Source of the DNA: Hydrogenophilus sp.
GTDB taxonomy: Bacteria > Pseudomonadota > Gammaproteobacteria > Burkholderiales > Thiobacillaceae
Assembly (NCBI GenBank): GCA_020725265.1
Contig: DYFK01000001.1
Coordinates: forward strand, 330,715 to 394,714
DNA length: 64,000 nucleotides
Direction of reading: 5' to 3'
Positions 1 through 9,345 of this stretch are shown here, piece after piece. The position numbers were made by a program, and so were the translations under genes. Under the pieces are notes generated by a model that did no database searches, was not told the DNA's origin, and was given only the letters and a program-made list of their open reading frames with translations. Position 1 is the first letter of the stretch; the number at the start of each line of letters is the position of its first letter.

Positions 1-751
1 GCAGTCCTACGGCTCGCGTTGCGTCAAGCCACCCATCATCCACGGCGACGTGGCCCGGCCGGCGGCCATGACCGTGGCCTGGAGCGCCCATGCCCAGTCG
101 CTGACGCACAAGCCCATGAAAGGCATGCTCACCGGCCCCATCACCATGCTGAAATGGGCTTTCGCGCGCGACGACCAACCCTGGCGCGACACCGCCTTGC
201 AAATCGCCCTGGCCCTGCGCGACGAAATCCTCGACCTGGAAGCCGCCGGCATCGGCGTGATCCAGGTCGACGAACCGGCCTTCCGCGAGGCCATGCCGTT
301 GCGCGCGAACCAGCGCAAGGCCTATCTGGCCTGGGCGGCGGAAGCCTTCCGCCTGGCCACCGCCGGCGTGGCCGACGCGACCCAGATCCACACCCACATG
401 TGCTACTCGGAATTCAACGACATCATCGCCGCCATCGCCGACCTGGATGCCGATGTCATCACCATCGAGACCGCCCGTTCCAACATGGAACTGCTCGATG
501 CCTTCGCCGGTTTCAATTACCCCAACGAAATCGGCCCCGGCGTGTATGACATCCACTCCCCCAACGTGCCCGAGGTGGAGGCCATGACACGGCTGATGCG
601 GAAAGCCGCCGCCCGCATCCCGCCGGAGCGGCTCTGGGTCAATCCGGATTGCGGTCTGAAGACCCGCGCCTGGCCGGAGACGGAAGCAGCCCTGGCCAAC
701 ATGGTGGCGGCGGCGAAACGATTGCGCGGCACCGGTTCGGTGGTGGCTTGA
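1..751 (+). CDS. metE: Cobalamin-independent methionine synthase MetE, 3' part
   Basis: This is the C-terminal catalytic part (about 249 residues) of 5-methyltetrahydropteroyltriglutamate-homocysteine methyltransferase, which makes methionine without B12 in the cytoplasm. The frame is open from base 2 and opens with the family motif [11 protein letters not shown]. The zinc ligands are all visible: His and Cys in HTHMCYSEF, Glu in ITIETARS and Cys in NPDCGLKTR. The stop is at 749-751. The 5' end, with the first half of the protein, lies outside the window. The gene converges on the cyclase gene that follows, with a gap of only 23 bases. Confidence 0.95.
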   Translation, partial: QSYGSRCVKPPIIHGDVARPAAMTVAWSAHAQSLTHKPMKGMLTGPITMLKWAFARDDQPWRDTALQIALALRDEILDLEAAGIGVIQVDEPAFREAMPLRANQRKAYLAWAAEAFRLATAGVADATQIHTHMCYSEFNDIIAAIADLDADVITIETARSNMELLDAFAGFNYPNEIGPGVYDIHSPNVPEVEAMTRLMRKAAARIPPERLWVNPDCGLKTRAWPETEAALANMVAAAKRLRGTGSVVA

Positions 752-774
752 ACCTGGCAACGGCGGTTGGCCGC

Positions 775-1758
775 TCATCCCTCCTCGACAGGCCCCTGGC
801 TATTGCCCGGCGGTTCCGGCTCGGCTTCGGGCGCGCGCCAGACGTCATGCCAGACGCAGACACGGTCGCCGCCCTGGGTCTTGGCGATCAGTTGCGCGCG
901 CTCGACCCGTTCGAGGGTCTCGTCGATGAAGAACACCGGCTCCAGCGCGACCACGCCGAACGAGGCGGTGAGTCGCGTTGGCCGGTCCTCGACGATGAAT
1001 GGCTCGGCGGCGAGATCATCGCGCAGGCGATTGATCAGCGGGCCGGCCTGATCGAGGTCGGTGGCCGGCAGGCAGAGCAGGAATTCCTCGCCGCCCATCC
1101 GGTAGATGGTGTCGTAGCCACGCAGACGGCCGGCCAGGAAGGCGGCGACCGCCTTGAGGACGGCGTCGCCACCGCGTTGGCCCAGGTTCTCGTTGACCCG
1201 GGCGAAATCGTCGATATCCAGATAGCAGATCGCGCACGGCTGGCCGGTGCGTTGCACGCGCTCGATCTCCTCGGCCAGGCGCAGGTTGACCGCTTGCCGG
1301 TTCCAGACGCCGGTGAGCTTGTCGACCGCGCCCAGGCGTTCCATGAGATCGCATTCCAGCCGGCGCAAGAGCTGGCGCACGCGCGCGGCGACGGCGACCA
1401 GGGCATCGTAGTCCTCGGCGGCGATCGGTTCGCCGGCGGCCTGGCGGCCGAGCAGATGGCGGGCGATACCGTGCATCGACTGGTGCGCGATCTCGATGGC
1501 GTCGTAACCGGGCTCGCGGCCGAGGTCGTCGCGGCCGGGGCCGTGCAGCCACTGGCCGAGCTGGCAACGCAGATGGGCGTCCTCGGCGACGTCGGCGACG
1601 TCGGCGGCGTGCGCGTGGCCGGCATCGATGGCGCCGGCGCCGCCGCAGATCAGTTGCCGGTTCAGACGAGCCAGCCACTGGGCATGCTGGGCGATGGCGC
1701 GGTCGAGCTCGCGCAGTCGCCTGAGCGTGGCTTCGTGGGCGGTATCGGTCTGGTTCAT
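775..1758 (-). CDS. dgcZ: DgcZ-like diguanylate cyclase with N-terminal zinc-binding (CZB) domain
   Basis: This 327-residue soluble protein probably makes c-di-GMP under zinc control. The N-terminal part carries the CZB pattern of E. coli DgcZ: HAQWL (His25), RCQLGQWL (Cys65) and AHQSMH (His92, His96). The C-terminal GGDEF domain has an active-site GGEEF and, five residues before it, RGYD, a canonical RxxD product-inhibition site. Its start overlaps the stop of the upstream GGDEF-EAL gene by four bases, so the two are translationally coupled. It is the last gene of the rsmE-argA-side minus-strand group. The DgcZ assignment rests on my recall of the family motifs; the cyclase call itself is firm. 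Confidence 0.85.
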   Translation of the reverse strand: MNQTDTAHEATLRRLRELDRAIAQHAQWLARLNRQLICGGAGAIDAGHAHAADVADVAEDAHLRCQLGQWLHGPGRDDLGREPGYDAIEIAHQSMHGIARHLLGRQAAGEPIAAEDYDALVAVAARVRQLLRRLECDLMERLGAVDKLTGVWNRQAVNLRLAEEIERVQRTGQPCAICYLDIDDFARVNENLGQRGGDAVLKAVAAFLAGRLRGYDTIYRMGGEEFLLCLPATDLDQAGPLINRLRDDLAAEPFIVEDRPTRLTASFGVVALEPVFFIDETLERVERAQLIAKTQGGDRVCVWHDVWRAPEAEPEPPGNSQGPVEEG

Positions 1759-4538
1759 GCGCGCGCCTCCTCGGGGTTCAGCGCGGGATGCCGCGCTTGC
1801 GGGCGGTCGAGATGGTAGCCCTGGGCGAGATCGACGCCGAGTTCGGCCAGCAGGCTCAGGGTGCCTTCATCCTCGACGAATTCGGCGACCGTGGTCTTGC
1901 CTAGACCGCGCGCGACTTCGACCATGCCGCGCACGAATACCTGGTTGTCGTGATCGTGCGGCAGGTTGCGGATGAACATGCCATCGAGCTTGATGGTGTC
2001 GACGCGGATGTGCTTGAGGTAGGCGAAGGAGGCGAAGCCGGCGCCGAAATCGTCCAGGCAGACCCGGCAGCCGGCGCGCTTGAGCGCCTCGATGAAGCGC
2101 TCGGCATCGGTCAGGTCGGACACGGCGGCGGTCTCGGTGACCTCGATCAGCAGCCGGGCCGGATCGGCGCCGTGCTCGCGCAGCAGGTAGGTGATGTAGC
2201 CGGGCAGTCCGGGGTCGTCGAACGAGCGGCCGGAGATGTTGACGGCGATGGCCGGCGCGCGCGGGTTGTCGGCAAGCATGTGGATCACCCGGGCCAGCAC
2301 CCAACGGTCGATTTCCAGGATCTTCCGGCTCTTCTCGGCGATCGGGATGAACTGGCCCGGCGGCACCAACTCGCCGGTGTTGGCGTCGCGCAGACGGATC
2401 AGCGCTTCCAGGTGCGAGAGTCGGCGATCGGCGACGGTGTAGACGCCCTGGAAATGCAGTTCGAACAGGTCGTGGTCGAGCGCGTGCACCAGCCGCTCGT
2501 TCCAGGACAGGCGGTTGACCATTTCCGGCGTGGTGTCGAGGTCGGCGCGGTAGGCGCGCCAGGCATTCTTGCCGGCGTGCTTGGCCTGATACATGGCGGC
2601 GTCGGCGCAGGCGACCAACTGGTCCTGGTCGGCGGCGTGTTCGGGGAACAGGGCGATGCCAAGGCTGGACGAGATGTGCAGGGTCTGGCCCTCGAAGCGG
2701 AACGGGATGCCGGCGACCGCGCGCACGATGCGTTCGGCCAGCGCTTCCGCCTGCAGGCGGTTGGCGTTGGGCATGAGCACGGCGAATTCGTCGCCGCCGA
2801 GGCGGAACAGCATTTCGTTGCGCCGGGTCAGGCCGGAAACCTCGCCGGCGACCCGGATCAGCAGCGCGTCGCCGGCGCGGTGGCCAAAATGGTCGTTGAT
2901 GGTCTTGAATTCATCGAGATCGAAGTACAGCAGCGCGGACGGCGAGCCGTAGCGTCCGGATTCCGACAGCATGCGCTCCAGTTCGATCTCGAAGCGGTGC
3001 CGGTTGTACAGGCCGGTGAGGGAATCACGTTCGGCCAGGTAGAGCAGTTGCTCGGCGGTCTGGCGTTCGCCGGTGACGTCCTCGTAGATCCACAGATAGC
3101 CGATGAAGTGGGCATCGCGGTCGCGCACCGCGTAGCTGAGCTGGGTGACGATGCGGCCATCCTCGACCACGATTTCGCGGCTCTCGCCATCTTCCTGGTG
3201 TTCCAGAAGCTGGCTGATGTAGGTCTGGTAGTCGTCGCCGCGCAGGACCGCGCAGGCGGACGCGTTGAACGCCGCGCGCACCGGCTCGCCGACCAGGTTA
3301 TGGCGTTCCGGCAGGCGCCAGATATAGCCAAGCGCGGGGTTGTGATAGATCACCCGGCCATCGACGCCAACGAACAGGATGCCCAGGTTCATCGCCGACA
3401 GCAGCGCCTGAAGGCGCGCGCGCTCGGTCTCGGCGCCAAGCAGGTATTCCAGCGCCTTTTGCTCCGAGCGCTTGAGGTCGCTGATGTCGCGGATGCTGGC
3501 GCGGATGCCGAGGAACTGGTTTTCCCGGCTGTAGATCGGGTGCCAGTTGACCGCCGCCCAGAAACGGGCGCCATCCTTGCGTCGCATTTCGAACTGGTAG
3601 CCCTCGCCAGCGGCGCCGGACAGCGCATCCTGGAAACGCCGGCCGGCGGTCGACCGGAATTCCTCGGTGATCAGCGCCAGCGGAAAACCGGGCAGGGTCA
3701 GGCATTCCTCGGCGGTATAGCCGACGATACGCTGCGCCGAGGGGTTGACCCAGATGGTGCGGCCGGTCGGTTCGATCCACAGTTCGAGGTCGTAGGTGTA
3801 GTTGGCGATGGCGAAGAAACGCTGCTCGCTGTCGCGCAGTTCCGACAGACGCGCGCGCAACTGGTGCGACATCTGCCGGAAGGCGGCGGCAAGCTGGCCG
3901 ACCTCGTCGCCGCCGGCGGCCGGCAGCAGGGCATCGAAATCCTGGCTGGCGAACGCCCGGCTGGCGCGCGTCAGTTGTTCCAGCCGGCGGGTCAGCAGAT
4001 AGCCAAGCAGGGACAGCGTGAAGAAGGTCAGCACCACCGCCGCCAGACCGGCGTTGATGCCCTGACGCACCACGCGTTCACGCGCCTGGGCCAGGAAATC
4101 GGTGGCGATGCCGAAATGCAGCCGGCCGTATTCGTGGCCAGCCAATGTGATCGGGATGCGCACGTCATGCACGGGATCGGCCGTGCCCGCGCGTAATTCC
4201 GGGGCCGGCGTCGGTAGCGGCTGGTCGGGCGCGATGCCGGAGGCGGCGACACGAAAGCCTTCGCTGTCGAGCAAGGCCAGATAGACATAGCTGTCGTTCT
4301 GGCGGGCTTCGTCCAGGATTTCCCCGAGTGTGCCGTAGTCGCGCTGCATCAGCGGTGTCGCCAACGCGGCGTTGAGCAGGGGGATGGCGCTGTCGATGCG
4401 CAGCTGGGTCTTGCGCACCAGCTCGTCCTCGGTCAGATGGATGTGGCCGAGCACCAGCATGGAAATGATCACCGCCTCGACCAGCAGGCCGGCCAGGGTC
4501 AGCTTGAGCCAGAGCGGCGCGCGCAGGGACGATTTCAA
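1755..4538 (-). CDS. Membrane-bound PAS-PAS-GGDEF-EAL c-di-GMP signalling protein
   Basis: This 927-residue inner-membrane protein has one membrane helix near residues 10-33, a periplasmic sensor of about 120 residues, a second helix near 155-180, HAMP (about 185-235), two PAS domains (about 240-480), GGDEF and EAL. The GGDEF motif is intact. The EAL domain keeps EALIRLR, the Asn in VNISGRSF, DDFG, the Lys in TIKLDG and the Glu in VAEFVEDE, so both synthesis and hydrolysis of c-di-GMP are possible. The I-site position reads RRNE rather than RxxD. It overlaps both neighbours by four bases. The PhnD-like protein encoded just upstream is a plausible ligand-bearing partner for the periplasmic sensor (inference). 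Confidence 0.92.
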   Translation of the reverse strand: MKSSLRAPLWLKLTLAGLLVEAVIISMLVLGHIHLTEDELVRKTQLRIDSAIPLLNAALATPLMQRDYGTLGEILDEARQNDSYVYLALLDSEGFRVAASGIAPDQPLPTPAPELRAGTADPVHDVRIPITLAGHEYGRLHFGIATDFLAQARERVVRQGINAGLAAVVLTFFTLSLLGYLLTRRLEQLTRASRAFASQDFDALLPAAGGDEVGQLAAAFRQMSHQLRARLSELRDSEQRFFAIANYTYDLELWIEPTGRTIWVNPSAQRIVGYTAEECLTLPGFPLALITEEFRSTAGRRFQDALSGAAGEGYQFEMRRKDGARFWAAVNWHPIYSRENQFLGIRASIRDISDLKRSEQKALEYLLGAETERARLQALLSAMNLGILFVGVDGRVIYHNPALGYIWRLPERHNLVGEPVRAAFNASACAVLRGDDYQTYISQLLEHQEDGESREIVVEDGRIVTQLSYAVRDRDAHFIGYLWIYEDVTGERQTAEQLLYLAERDSLTGLYNRHRFEIELERMLSESGRYGSPSALLYFDLDEFKTINDHFGHRAGDALLIRVAGEVSGLTRRNEMLFRLGGDEFAVLMPNANRLQAEALAERIVRAVAGIPFRFEGQTLHISSSLGIALFPEHAADQDQLVACADAAMYQAKHAGKNAWRAYRADLDTTPEMVNRLSWNERLVHALDHDLFELHFQGVYTVADRRLSHLEALIRLRDANTGELVPPGQFIPIAEKSRKILEIDRWVLARVIHMLADNPRAPAIAVNISGRSFDDPGLPGYITYLLREHGADPARLLIEVTETAAVSDLTDAERFIEALKRAGCRVCLDDFGAGFASFAYLKHIRVDTIKLDGMFIRNLPHDHDNQVFVRGMVEVARGLGKTTVAEFVEDEGTLSLLAELGVDLAQGYHLDRPQARHPALNPEEARA

Positions 4539-5392
4539 GGCTTGAGCAGCTTGCGGGTTTCCTTGAGATAAGGATCGCCCCGCTTCATGCTGGTTTCGTT
4601 GACCGGCCGGATGCCGGAGTAGCCGGTCCGGCCGAGGAAATCGATGCCTTCCATCTCGCCCGGAAACGCCAGGACCAGGGCGCGCAGGCGCGCCACCTCG
4701 GCCTTGTCGGCATCGGGCTTGAGCAGGAACACGAAGGCGGGAATGTCGGCGATGTGCTTGTGCAGGATCAGCCGGTCGCGGACCTCGGCGGGCATCTGCA
4801 ACAGCCCCTGGCTGGTGGTGACGGCGGCCGCCGACAAGCCGGTGACCAGGGAGTGGGCGGCGCTGGCGTGGGTGCGGTGCTCGCGCACGCGGTAGTCGCG
4901 ATCGGCCTCCAGGCCGTGCTCCTCCAGATAGACCAGCGCCGCCATGACCGTGATCGCGAGCCGGTCGATGACCGCCAGTTGCTTGCCGCGCAGATCGGCG
5001 GGTGAAGTCAGCGGGCGATCAGCGTTGTACACCAGCAGGGTGTCGTGATCGGGCGCGAACTGGGCGATCGGCTGGAAGCCGGCCTCCTTCTGCGCGAGTC
5101 GGGCGAAATGCGCGGGCGTGATCGTCAGGTCGAAATCTCCGCGCAGGACGCGGGCGTGATAGCGGGCGAAATCCGGGGCGCTTTCGACCCGAACCGGGCG
5201 CTTGAGCGCTTTTTCCAGATACAGCCGCATCGGTTCGTAGCGTTCCACGAGCACGCGCGTGCTGTGGATGGGCAGCACGCCGAGGGTGAACACCGGTGTC
5301 TCGGCGGCGGCGCGGCCGGCGAGGACGAACAGGGCGGCGAGGACGAACAGGGCGGCGCGCGCCAACCGGATGGAGCGGATGCCGCCCACCAT
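4535..5392 (-). CDS. PhnD-like periplasmic solute-binding protein
   Basis: This 285-residue protein has a signal peptide ending in RAAA before ETPVFTLGVLP, followed by a PhnD/SsuA/TauA-type binding fold (PHSTRV-type start, DFDLTITPAHFARLAQ, DLRGKQLAVID). The ATG at 5392 is chosen because it begins the signal peptide and lies one base past the argA stop; longer readings run antisense-like into argA. There are no ABC permease or ATPase genes beside it. Instead it overlaps the start of a GGDEF-EAL receptor by four bases, so it more likely feeds a signal than imports phosphonate. The ligand is unknown. Confidence 0.82.
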   Translation of the reverse strand: MVGGIRSIRLARAALFVLAALFVLAGRAAAETPVFTLGVLPIHSTRVLVERYEPMRLYLEKALKRPVRVESAPDFARYHARVLRGDFDLTITPAHFARLAQKEAGFQPIAQFAPDHDTLLVYNADRPLTSPADLRGKQLAVIDRLAITVMAALVYLEEHGLEADRDYRVREHRTHASAAHSLVTGLSAAAVTTSQGLLQMPAEVRDRLILHKHIADIPAFVFLLKPDADKAEVARLRALVLAFPGEMEGIDFLGRTGYSGIRPVNETSMKRGDPYLKETRKLLKP

Positions 5393-5393
5393 G

Positions 5394-6728
5394 TCAGGCC
5401 GGCTCCAGCGTCTTGACCAGCACCTTGGAACGGCGCTGCCAGTTGTACAGCTCGATACGCGGCGCCGGCAGGTCTTCCGGCGCGCCGAGCACGAAACCGC
5501 GTTCGATGAACCAGTGCGCGGTGCGCGTGGTGAGCACGAACAGCCTGTCCAGGCCGGCCTGGCGGGCGGCCGCTTCGACCACTTCGAGCAGGGCGTCGCC
5601 GCGACCGGCGCGGCGGAACTCGGGCGCCACCGCCAGGCAGGCCATCTCGCCGGCGCGCGCGTCCGGATACGGATACAGCGCGACGCAGCCGACCACGCGG
5701 CCATCCAGTTCGTCGACGAAGAACTGCTCGACTTCCTGTTCCAGGCGCTCGCGCGAGCGGCGCACGAGGACGCCGCCGGCTTCCAGCGGTTCGATCACCG
5801 AAAGAATGCCGCCAACGTCCTCGATCTTGGCCGGCCGCACGGTTTCCAGGGCCAGCCGGGCGACCATGGTGCCGACGCCCTGGTGGGTGAACAGCTCCAT
5901 CAGCACGGCGCCGTCGAGCGCGCGCGGCAGCAGGTGCGCGCGGCGCACGCCCTGGCGACAGGCCTGGGCGGCATGGGGCAGGTAGAGCTTGAGATCACCG
6001 TCCGGCAGACTCTTGACCAGACGCGAGGCGGCGGCGGCGGTGAGCTGGCTGATGTGGTTGCCGCGCGCGTCCGCGCAATCGCCGCGATCGAGCAGGAAGA
6101 TCAGCTTCTCCGCCTGGAGGGCGATGGCCGCGGCGGTGGCGACCTCCTCCAGGGTCAGGTTGAAGACCTCGCCGGTCGGTGAATAGCCAAGCGGTGACAG
6201 CAGCACGATCTCGCCGGCGGCGAGCCGATCGGCGATGGCGCGGTCGGCGATCTTGCGCACCTCGCCGGTGAACATCAGGTCGACGCCGTCGACCACGCCC
6301 ACCGGCCGGGCGGTGACGAAATTGCCGGACGCGACCCGGATTTCCGCGCCCGCCATCGGCGTGTTGGGCAGGCCGACCGAAAGCAGGCTTTCGATGTCGA
6401 CACGGACCGAACCGACCGCGTCCTTGACGTGTTCGAGGGTGTCGGCGTCGGTGACCCGGCGATCCTGGACGTACATGGCGTCGACGCCGAGATCGCGCAG
6501 CCGTTCCTCGACCTGTGGACGCACGCCATGCGCCAGCACCAGACGCACGCCGAGACTGTTGAGCAGGTTGAAATCGTGGATCAGGCCACGCAGGCCGGTC
6601 TCGTCGGTGAGCGCGTCGCCGCCGAAGGCGATCACGAAGGTCTTGCCACGAAAGGCGTGGATGTAGGGCGCGGCCGCGCGGAACCACTCGACGAAGGCGG
6701 TAGTGTCGGTGTCCGCGGATTTGGTCAT
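5394..6728 (-). CDS. argA: N-acetylglutamate synthase (amino-acid kinase + GNAT)
   Basis: This 444-residue protein carries out the first step of arginine synthesis, acetyl-CoA plus glutamate to N-acetylglutamate. An amino-acid-kinase-like domain (about residues 25-285, GGDALTDE and LAHGVRPQVEERL) is followed by a GNAT domain (about 290-430, PEFRRAGRGDALL as the acetyl-CoA loop). The length matches E. coli ArgA (443). The start MTKSADTD at 6728 is the only one giving a complete N-terminus; the frame stays open far upstream only because of high GC. It is followed after one base by the PhnD-like gene. Confidence 0.93.
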   Translation of the reverse strand: MTKSADTDTTAFVEWFRAAAPYIHAFRGKTFVIAFGGDALTDETGLRGLIHDFNLLNSLGVRLVLAHGVRPQVEERLRDLGVDAMYVQDRRVTDADTLEHVKDAVGSVRVDIESLLSVGLPNTPMAGAEIRVASGNFVTARPVGVVDGVDLMFTGEVRKIADRAIADRLAAGEIVLLSPLGYSPTGEVFNLTLEEVATAAAIALQAEKLIFLLDRGDCADARGNHISQLTAAAASRLVKSLPDGDLKLYLPHAAQACRQGVRRAHLLPRALDGAVLMELFTHQGVGTMVARLALETVRPAKIEDVGGILSVIEPLEAGGVLVRRSRERLEQEVEQFFVDELDGRVVGCVALYPYPDARAGEMACLAVAPEFRRAGRGDALLEVVEAAARQAGLDRLFVLTTRTAHWFIERGFVLGAPEDLPAPRIELYNWQRRSKVLVKTLEPA

Positions 6729-6834
6729 GTCGTCATCTCCGGCGCGGGCGCGCGGCGCGCGTGTATCAGGGCGGTCATTGTTTCGACCACCAGCGCGAAA
6801 ACTTGAGAAATCGCCAGGGTCGGGGCCGCGCGTT

Positions 6835-7566
6835 TCACCGGAAATCCCCCCAGCGCGCCTGCAAGGCGGCGAGCGCGGCGAGCGCCGCCGTCTCGGTACG
6901 CAATACGCGTGGCCCCAGGCGCAGCGGCTGGAAGCCGGCGGCGAGCGCGGCGACGCGCTCGGCGGGATCGAAGCCGCCTTCGGGCCCCGCCAGGAGCACG
7001 AGCTCTTCCCCTGGCGCTGGCGCCGGCAAGCCCTCCAGGCCGACGACCGCCTCCGGGTCGAGCAGGTAGCGTCCGGCGGCCGGACTGCCCGCGCGCAGCC
7101 AGTCGCGCAGATCGCGGATCGGCGCCACCTCGGGCACGACATTGCGGCCGCATTGCTCGCAGGCGGCGACGACCACACCCCGCCAGTGCCGTCTCCGGCG
7201 TTCGAGCTTGTCACCGGCCAGGCGGACCACGCAGCGGCGCATGTCGAGCGGCTGGATCGCGGCGACACCGAGTTCCACCGCCTTCTGGATGGTCAGGTCC
7301 ATGCGTTCGCCGCTGGAAATGCCCTGGGCCAGGGTGATCCGCAGCGGCGATTCGCGGTCCGGTTCCGCGCGCGCGCCCAGCCGCGCGGCGGCGCCGCGCC
7401 CACTGGTTTCGAGCACGCCGGGATATTCACCGCCGTCACCGTTGAACAGCGTCACCGTTTCCCCCGCGCGCAGGCGCAACACGCCGATCGCGTGGCGGGC
7501 GACGGCGTCGGGCAACTCGACCAGGCGGTCGGCGGCGAGCGGGAAATCGCAGAAAAAGCGCGGCAT
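6835..7566 (-). CDS. rsmE: 16S rRNA m3U1498 methyltransferase RsmE
   Basis: This 243-residue SPOUT-class enzyme methylates N3 of U1498 in 16S rRNA. Seen are the N-terminal PUA-like start MPRFFCDFPL, RHAIGVLRLRAGE, QKAVELGVAAIQPL and the C-terminal knot motif LLAGPEGGFDPAE...LGPRVLRTETA. The length equals the E. coli protein. The start at 7566 is fixed by the conserved MPRFF. It is divergent from the redoxin gene, with the shared promoter region at 7567-7644, and leads a minus-strand series that continues with argA after 106 bases. Confidence 0.95.
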   Translation of the reverse strand: MPRFFCDFPLAADRLVELPDAVARHAIGVLRLRAGETVTLFNGDGGEYPGVLETSGRGAAARLGARAEPDRESPLRITLAQGISSGERMDLTIQKAVELGVAAIQPLDMRRCVVRLAGDKLERRRRHWRGVVVAACEQCGRNVVPEVAPIRDLRDWLRAGSPAAGRYLLDPEAVVGLEGLPAPAPGEELVLLAGPEGGFDPAERVAALAAGFQPLRLGPRVLRTETAALAALAALQARWGDFR

Positions 7567-7644
7567 GCTGGATATGAGGGGCGGCCGGGAAGGCATCGGG
7601 TGGGTGATATTATCCGGCCGTCCGCCATTCAGGAGCTGCGCATC

Positions 7645-8202
7645 GTGGTACGCATGGAAACCCCGGTCTGCGATTTCGGCTGGAAAGCCGTGGATTTCGA
7701 CCTGCCCGGTGTCGACGGGCGCCGTTACACCCTCCGCGACGTCGCCGGCCCGAACGGGTTGCTGGTCATGTTCATCTGCAACCACTGCCCCTACGTCAAG
7801 GCGGTCATCCATCGCATCATCCGCGACGTCGCCGAGCTGCGGACGCTGGGCGTCGGCGCCATCGCGATCATGTCGAACGATCCGACCGAATACCCGGAAG
7901 ACGACTTCGAGCACATGCGCCGGATCGCCGCCGACCTGAAATTCCCGATGCCCTACGTGGTCGACGCCAGCCAGGAGGTCGCCCAGGCCTATGGCGCGGT
8001 GTGCACACCCGACTTCTTCGGCTTCAACCGCGATCTGGAATTGCAGTATCGCGGCCGTCTCGACGAATCGCGCAAGGAAACCGCGCCGGAAGGCGCGCGC
8101 CGCGATCTGTTCGAGGCCATGAAGCAGGTCGCCGAAACCGGCCGGGGTCCGGCGGAGCAGATTCCGAGCATGGGCTGTTCGATCAAATGGAAAAATACGT
8201 AA
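7645..8202 (+). CDS. Thioredoxin-fold redoxin (PRX_like1 type)
   Basis: This is a cytoplasmic peroxiredoxin/TlpA-like protein of 185 residues. The core motif LLVMFICNHCPYVKAV places a CNHC pair at the start of the first helix, as in the PRX_like1 group with the NHCPYV signature. No signal peptide is seen. The GTG at 7645 is preferred because AGGAG at 7631-7635 is correctly spaced; the ATG at 7654 would be too far from it. It probably reduces disulfides or peroxides; the substrate is unknown. The next gene starts 18 bases downstream. Confidence 0.82.
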   Translation: MVRMETPVCDFGWKAVDFDLPGVDGRRYTLRDVAGPNGLLVMFICNHCPYVKAVIHRIIRDVAELRTLGVGAIAIMSNDPTEYPEDDFEHMRRIAADLKFPMPYVVDASQEVAQAYGAVCTPDFFGFNRDLELQYRGRLDESRKETAPEGARRDLFEAMKQVAETGRGPAEQIPSMGCSIKWKNT

Positions 8203-8220
8203 GCGGATCGCGGTCGACGG

Positions 8221-9078
8221 ATGTTGGAACCCTCCCGTGACCCCATGCCGATGACCGCCAGCCCGCCACCCCCGACCAGCGACCTCGTGGCCGCCGTCAT
8301 CGAAGCCTGTCGCGCGGTCGGCCGCGAGGAGGTGATGCCGCGCTATCTCAAGGTCGCGCATGAGCGCAAGGTCGACGGCAGCCTGCTCACCGAAGCCGAC
8401 ATCGCCGCGCAGAACGCGCTGATCACCCGTCTGCGCGCGATCGCGCCCTACCCGGTGCTGGGCGAGGAGATGACCGACGAGGAACAGCGCGACGTCTGGG
8501 CGCTCGGTGGCGACGGCTTCTGGTGCGTCGACCCGATCGACGGCACCAGCAATTTCGTCAACGGACTGCCGTTCTTCGCGGTCTCGGTGGCCCTGATCCG
8601 CGACCGCCGCAGTGTGCTCGGCGTGGTCTACGATCCGACCGCCGACGAAGCCTTCCACGCGGTTCTCGGCGGCGGCGCGTACATGAATGGCGCGCGTCTG
8701 CCGCTGAAGGAGCCGCCGACCGAACTGCGCCGCTGCATGGCCGGCATCGAACTCAAGCGCATCGACCGCGCCCTGGCCGGCCGCCTGGCCCAGGAGCATC
8801 CGTTCAGCTCCCAGCGCAACCTTGGCGCCAGCACCCTGGATTGGTGCTACGTCGCCGCCGGCCGACTGCATGTCTATCTGCATGGCGGCCAGAAACTCTG
8901 GGATTACGCCGCCGGCTGCCTGATCCTGCGCGAGGCGGGCGGCGCCGCCTGCAAGATGGACGGTTCCGATTTCACCGACGGCGATCCCTGGTGCCGCTCG
9001 GTTCTGGCCGCGCAAACCACGGAACTGCTGACGCAATGGCGGGACTGGCTGGGCACCGACGCGACGGCGACCGGTTGA
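8221..9078 (+). CDS. Inositol monophosphatase-family phosphatase
   Basis: This protein of up to 285 residues belongs to the Mg-dependent, Li-sensitive phosphatase family (SuhB, CysQ, HisN). Seen are GEEMTDEE (metal-binding Glu), DPIDGTSNFVNG (metal-binding motif) and LWDYAAGCLILREAGG near the C-terminus. It could act on inositol phosphate, histidinol phosphate, PAP or a sugar bisphosphate; the motifs do not decide this. Given the Calvin-cycle genes just downstream a carbon-metabolism role is possible but unproved. The start is uncertain: 8221, 8245 and 8251 are in-frame ATGs without a strong ribosome-binding site. Confidence 0.85.
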   Translation: MLEPSRDPMPMTASPPPPTSDLVAAVIEACRAVGREEVMPRYLKVAHERKVDGSLLTEADIAAQNALITRLRAIAPYPVLGEEMTDEEQRDVWALGGDGFWCVDPIDGTSNFVNGLPFFAVSVALIRDRRSVLGVVYDPTADEAFHAVLGGGAYMNGARLPLKEPPTELRRCMAGIELKRIDRALAGRLAQEHPFSSQRNLGASTLDWCYVAAGRLHVYLHGGQKLWDYAAGCLILREAGGAACKMDGSDFTDGDPWCRSVLAAQTTELLTQWRDWLGTDATATG

Positions 9079-9256
9079 CGCCTCATCCCATCCCGATTCC
9101 GGTTCTTGTGCCTTGCAACATGAGAGCACCATAAGTCATTGGTCTGTATATATAAAAATATTTTAGTTTTTGCGCCCATCGTTACCGAACCCCGAAAAAT
9201 CAAGGCGGTCGCCCGGGTTTGCCCTACTGGCGCGGGATTTCAGCGTTTCCCCTGGC

Positions 9257-9286
9257 TTGCTCTGCTTCTGGCGCCTACGACATAAT
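9257..9286 (+). promoter_or_regulatory. Candidate sigma-70 promoter for the cbbT gene string
   Basis: The 267-base gap 9079-9345 holds an AT-rich patch (about 9130-9175) and, nearer cbbT, TTGCTC (9257-9262) and CATAAT (9281-9286) separated by 18 bases. The -10 matches at 5 of 6 positions and the -35 at only 3 of 6. An AAGGA ribosome-binding site lies just before the ATG at 9346. The weak -35 would fit a promoter that needs an activator such as CbbR. Confidence 0.35.
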
Positions 9287-9345
9287 CAAAGCTTTCCGCC
9301 CATCGCGGACCAAAAATTCTTATTTTTCTCTAAGGAAACAAAGAC

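Noticed and set aside
4535..5392. PhnD-like protein as part of a phosphonate ABC importer
   Set aside because: No phnC, phnE or C-P lyase genes are nearby; it is instead overlapped with a c-di-GMP receptor gene.
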